Positions 5,100 to 6,308 of a DNA stretch of 6,308 nucleotides are shown piece after piece; the first letter of the stretch is position 1, and each line of letters opens with the position of its first letter. The notes below the pieces were generated by a model, which did not search any database, had not been told where the DNA came from, and saw only the letters and a list, made by a program, of their open reading frames with translations. The DNA comes from Candidatus Ventricola intestinavium. Its GTDB lineage: Bacteria; Bacillota; Clostridia; Christensenellales; Aristaeellaceae. The stretch is taken from NCBI GenBank assembly GCA_018715105.1, contig DVMG01000059.1, positions 1 through 6,308 of the forward strand. The letters run 5' to 3'. Both the position numbers and the translations under genes were made by a program.

Positions 5100-6218
5100 A
5101 TGCAGACCAATCAAAAGAAAATCGCCTGCGCCGCCATGCTTTGCATGGCGATGGCGGCACCGCTGACCTCCCTCGCCGACGAGGTTCGCGTCATCACATG
5201 CGGCACGCTGAACCTGCGCGCCGAGGCGAATACTTCCTCTGCCATCCTGGGCAAGTATGGCTGGGGTACACAGGTCAACGTCAAGACCATTGAAAACGGA
5301 TGGGCGAGCGTTGATGTCGGCGGCCAGAGCGGGTACATGTATGCCCAGTATCTGGGCAGCGTAGGCTCGACGAATTACACGGCCTATGTCTGCACCAACA
5401 GCCGTGGCCTGAACCTGCGCGATGCGCCCAACGGCAACATCCTGGGCTCCTACCCGCGCGGCACACAGGTGACGGTGCTTTCCTCCGACGGCGCATGGAG
5501 CAAGGTCACGGTGAATGGCCAGACCGGCTATATGTCCAGCCAGTGGCTTTCTAAAAACAAGCCTTCCGGCGGCGGCAGCGAAACGCCCAGCGGCAGCACG
5601 GCCTATGTCTGCACCAACAGCCGCGGCCTGAACCTGCGCGATGCGCCCAACGGCAACATCCTGGGCTCCTACCCGCGCGGCACACAGGTGACGGTGCTTT
5701 CCTCCAGCAATGGATGGAGCAAGGTCACGGTGGACGGCAAAACCGGCTATATGTCCAGCCAGTGGCTTTCCGCAGAAAAGCCTTCCGACGGCGGAAGCGG
5801 CACCCCGGCCACCGGCACGGCGGTTGTCAACAACCCGCGCGATACGCAGGTGCTCTTCCTGCGCAGCCAGCCTTCCACATCCAGCGAGGCGCTGGGCTAC
5901 TATCGCAACGGCAAGGTCGTCACCCTGCTTGAAAAGCTGGACGGCTGGTACAAGGTTCGTGTGGATGGGCAGACCGGCTACATGATGGCCAAGTACCTCA
6001 AGGTCACCTCTTCCATCAGCGGCGGCACCGCAACGGTGTATAACCCGAACGGAAACAGCTATGTGAATTTCCGTTCCCGCCCAAGCCTGTCAGCCAGCGT
6101 GATCAGCACCGTGCCGGTCGGAACAACCATCAAGGTTCTTGAAAAGACCACCGACTGGACGATGACAGAGATCAACGGTGTGATCGGCTACATCTCCACT
6201 TGGTTCCTCAAATTCTAA
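5100..6218 (+). CDS. Exported protein with five bacterial SH3 (SH3b) repeats
   Basis: A 372-residue secreted protein. Residues 1-26 form a signal peptide: Lys6-Lys7, a hydrophobic core, and a likely cleavage after SLA (24-26), before DEV. The rest is five SH3b repeats at about 28-86, 94-151, 167-224, 240-302 and 310-372. They share the pattern LNLR, a turn, GTQV, GW.KV and GYM..(Y/W)L. Two Gly/Ser/Pro linkers (152-166 and 225-239) separate repeats 2-3 and 3-4. SH3b domains commonly bind peptidoglycan or peptides, so a cell-wall-associated role is likely. No hydrolase domain, LPXTG, S-layer or choline-binding module is visible. Repeats 2 and 3 are 53/58 identical and nearly identical in DNA, while 1, 4 and 5 are diverged. 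Cys34, Cys98 and Cys171 occur at the first strand of repeats 1-3 only. It is a monocistronic unit with its own terminator. Confidence 0.9.
   Translation: MQTNQKKIACAAMLCMAMAAPLTSLADEVRVITCGTLNLRAEANTSSAILGKYGWGTQVNVKTIENGWASVDVGGQSGYMYAQYLGSVGSTNYTAYVCTNSRGLNLRDAPNGNILGSYPRGTQVTVLSSDGAWSKVTVNGQTGYMSSQWLSKNKPSGGGSETPSGSTAYVCTNSRGLNLRDAPNGNILGSYPRGTQVTVLSSSNGWSKVTVDGKTGYMSSQWLSAEKPSDGGSGTPATGTAVVNNPRDTQVLFLRSQPSTSSEALGYYRNGKVVTLLEKLDGWYKVRVDGQTGYMMAKYLKVTSSISGGTATVYNPNGNSYVNFRSRPSLSASVISTVPVGTTIKVLEKTTDWTMTEINGVIGYISTWFLKF
5379..5771 (+). repeat. Direct tandem duplication inside the SH3 gene (unit about 219 bp)
   Basis: SH3b units 2 (5379-5552) and 3 (5598-5771) repeat with a 219-nt (73-codon) period, including a similar KPS.GGS.TP linker. 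The first 108 nt of each (5379-5486 and 5598-5705) differ at one position only, T5405 versus C5624, which is silent in an Arg codon. Differences then cluster in two short patches (residues 130-132 and 138-140), and the final stretch encoding TGYMSSQWLS is again nearly identical. Confidence 0.95.
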
Positions 6219-6236
6219 AAACACCTTTCCTCCCTC

Positions 6237-6289
6237 AAGACGGAAACGCGCGCCGGATATTGATTCCCGGCGCTGCGGTTCCGTCTTTT
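6237..6289 (+). terminator. Intrinsic terminator downstream of the SH3 gene
   Basis: AAGACGGAA (6237-6245) pairs with TTCCGTCTT (6279-6287). Inside this, CGC (6247-6249) pairs with GCG (6275-6277), and GCGCCGG (6250-6256) with CCGGCGC (6267-6273), leaving an A/G mismatch, one bulged T at 6274 and a 10-nt loop. Four T follow directly (6286-6289), with a second T-run at 6298-6303. It begins 18 nt after the TAA stop. The last bases of the window contain no gene. Confidence 0.85.
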
Positions 6290-6308
6290 CATATGACTTT
6301 TTTCGTGT

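Noticed and set aside
5100..5150. Lipoprotein signal at Cys15 of the SH3 protein
   Set aside because: The residues before Cys15 (AML) do not fit a lipobox, which needs Gly/Ala/Ser directly before the Cys. A standard cleavage after SLA (24-26) fits better.
5038..5166. Small reading frame overlapping the SH3 gene start (begins MQKTIKSGRLDAF)
   Set aside because: No Shine-Dalgarno sequence precedes it and it ends in arginine/proline-rich sequence out of frame with the signal peptide. The phrase is what a repeat-like CGCAATGACA segment encodes.
6222..6297. Short minus-strand frame of about 25 codons near the right end
   Set aside because: It lies within the terminator hairpin, has no ribosome binding site and is too short to support.

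Overview
The window looks like a piece of a GC-rich Firmicutes (Clostridia-type) chromosome. This is inferred from strong AGGAGG-class ribosome binding sites (AAGGAGGG, AAAGGAGG), a TTG start, tight gene overlaps, and a signal-peptide protein built from bacterial SH3 repeats, which is typical of Gram-positive cell-envelope proteins. All six supported genes lie on the + strand. No RNA gene, insertion sequence, CRISPR array or phage gene was seen.

Positions 58-4845 read as one five-gene operon closed by a strong intrinsic terminator (4867-4903). In order: a PLP-dependent class I/II aminotransferase of the YbdL/kynurenine-aminotransferase type (58-1248); an iron/zinc alcohol dehydrogenase-family enzyme most like E. 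coli HcxA/YbdH hydroxycarboxylate dehydrogenase (1300-2388); a HisM/GlnP-type polar amino acid ABC permease (2503-3168, TTG start); its GlnQ/HisP-type ATPase (3161-3916, overlapping by 8 nt); and an RluA-family RNA pseudouridine synthase (3916-4845, overlapping by 1 nt). Two small intergenic gaps (51 and 114 nt) contain inverted repeats but no terminator.

The first four genes suggest a metabolic module: import an amino acid, transaminate it to a 2-oxo acid, and reduce that to a 2-hydroxy acid with NAD(P)H. The pairing of a YbdL-like aminotransferase with an HcxA-like dehydrogenase is also found in E. coli (ybdL next to ybdH), which supports a functional link. The amino acid cannot be read from the sequence, and no solute-binding protein for the transporter is in the window.

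After a 254-nt AT-richer intergenic stretch with a possible promoter and a small inverted repeat, a separate gene (5100-6218) encodes an exported 372-residue protein made of a signal peptide and five SH3b repeats. Repeats 2 and 3 are nearly identical in DNA, marking a recent or homogenised internal duplication. A long GC-rich hairpin (6237-6289) ends this unit. I found no clearly new biological system. The most interesting points are the amino acid to hydroxy acid cassette, a changed active-site motif (HAVCYG) in its dehydrogenase, and the duplicated SH3b unit.
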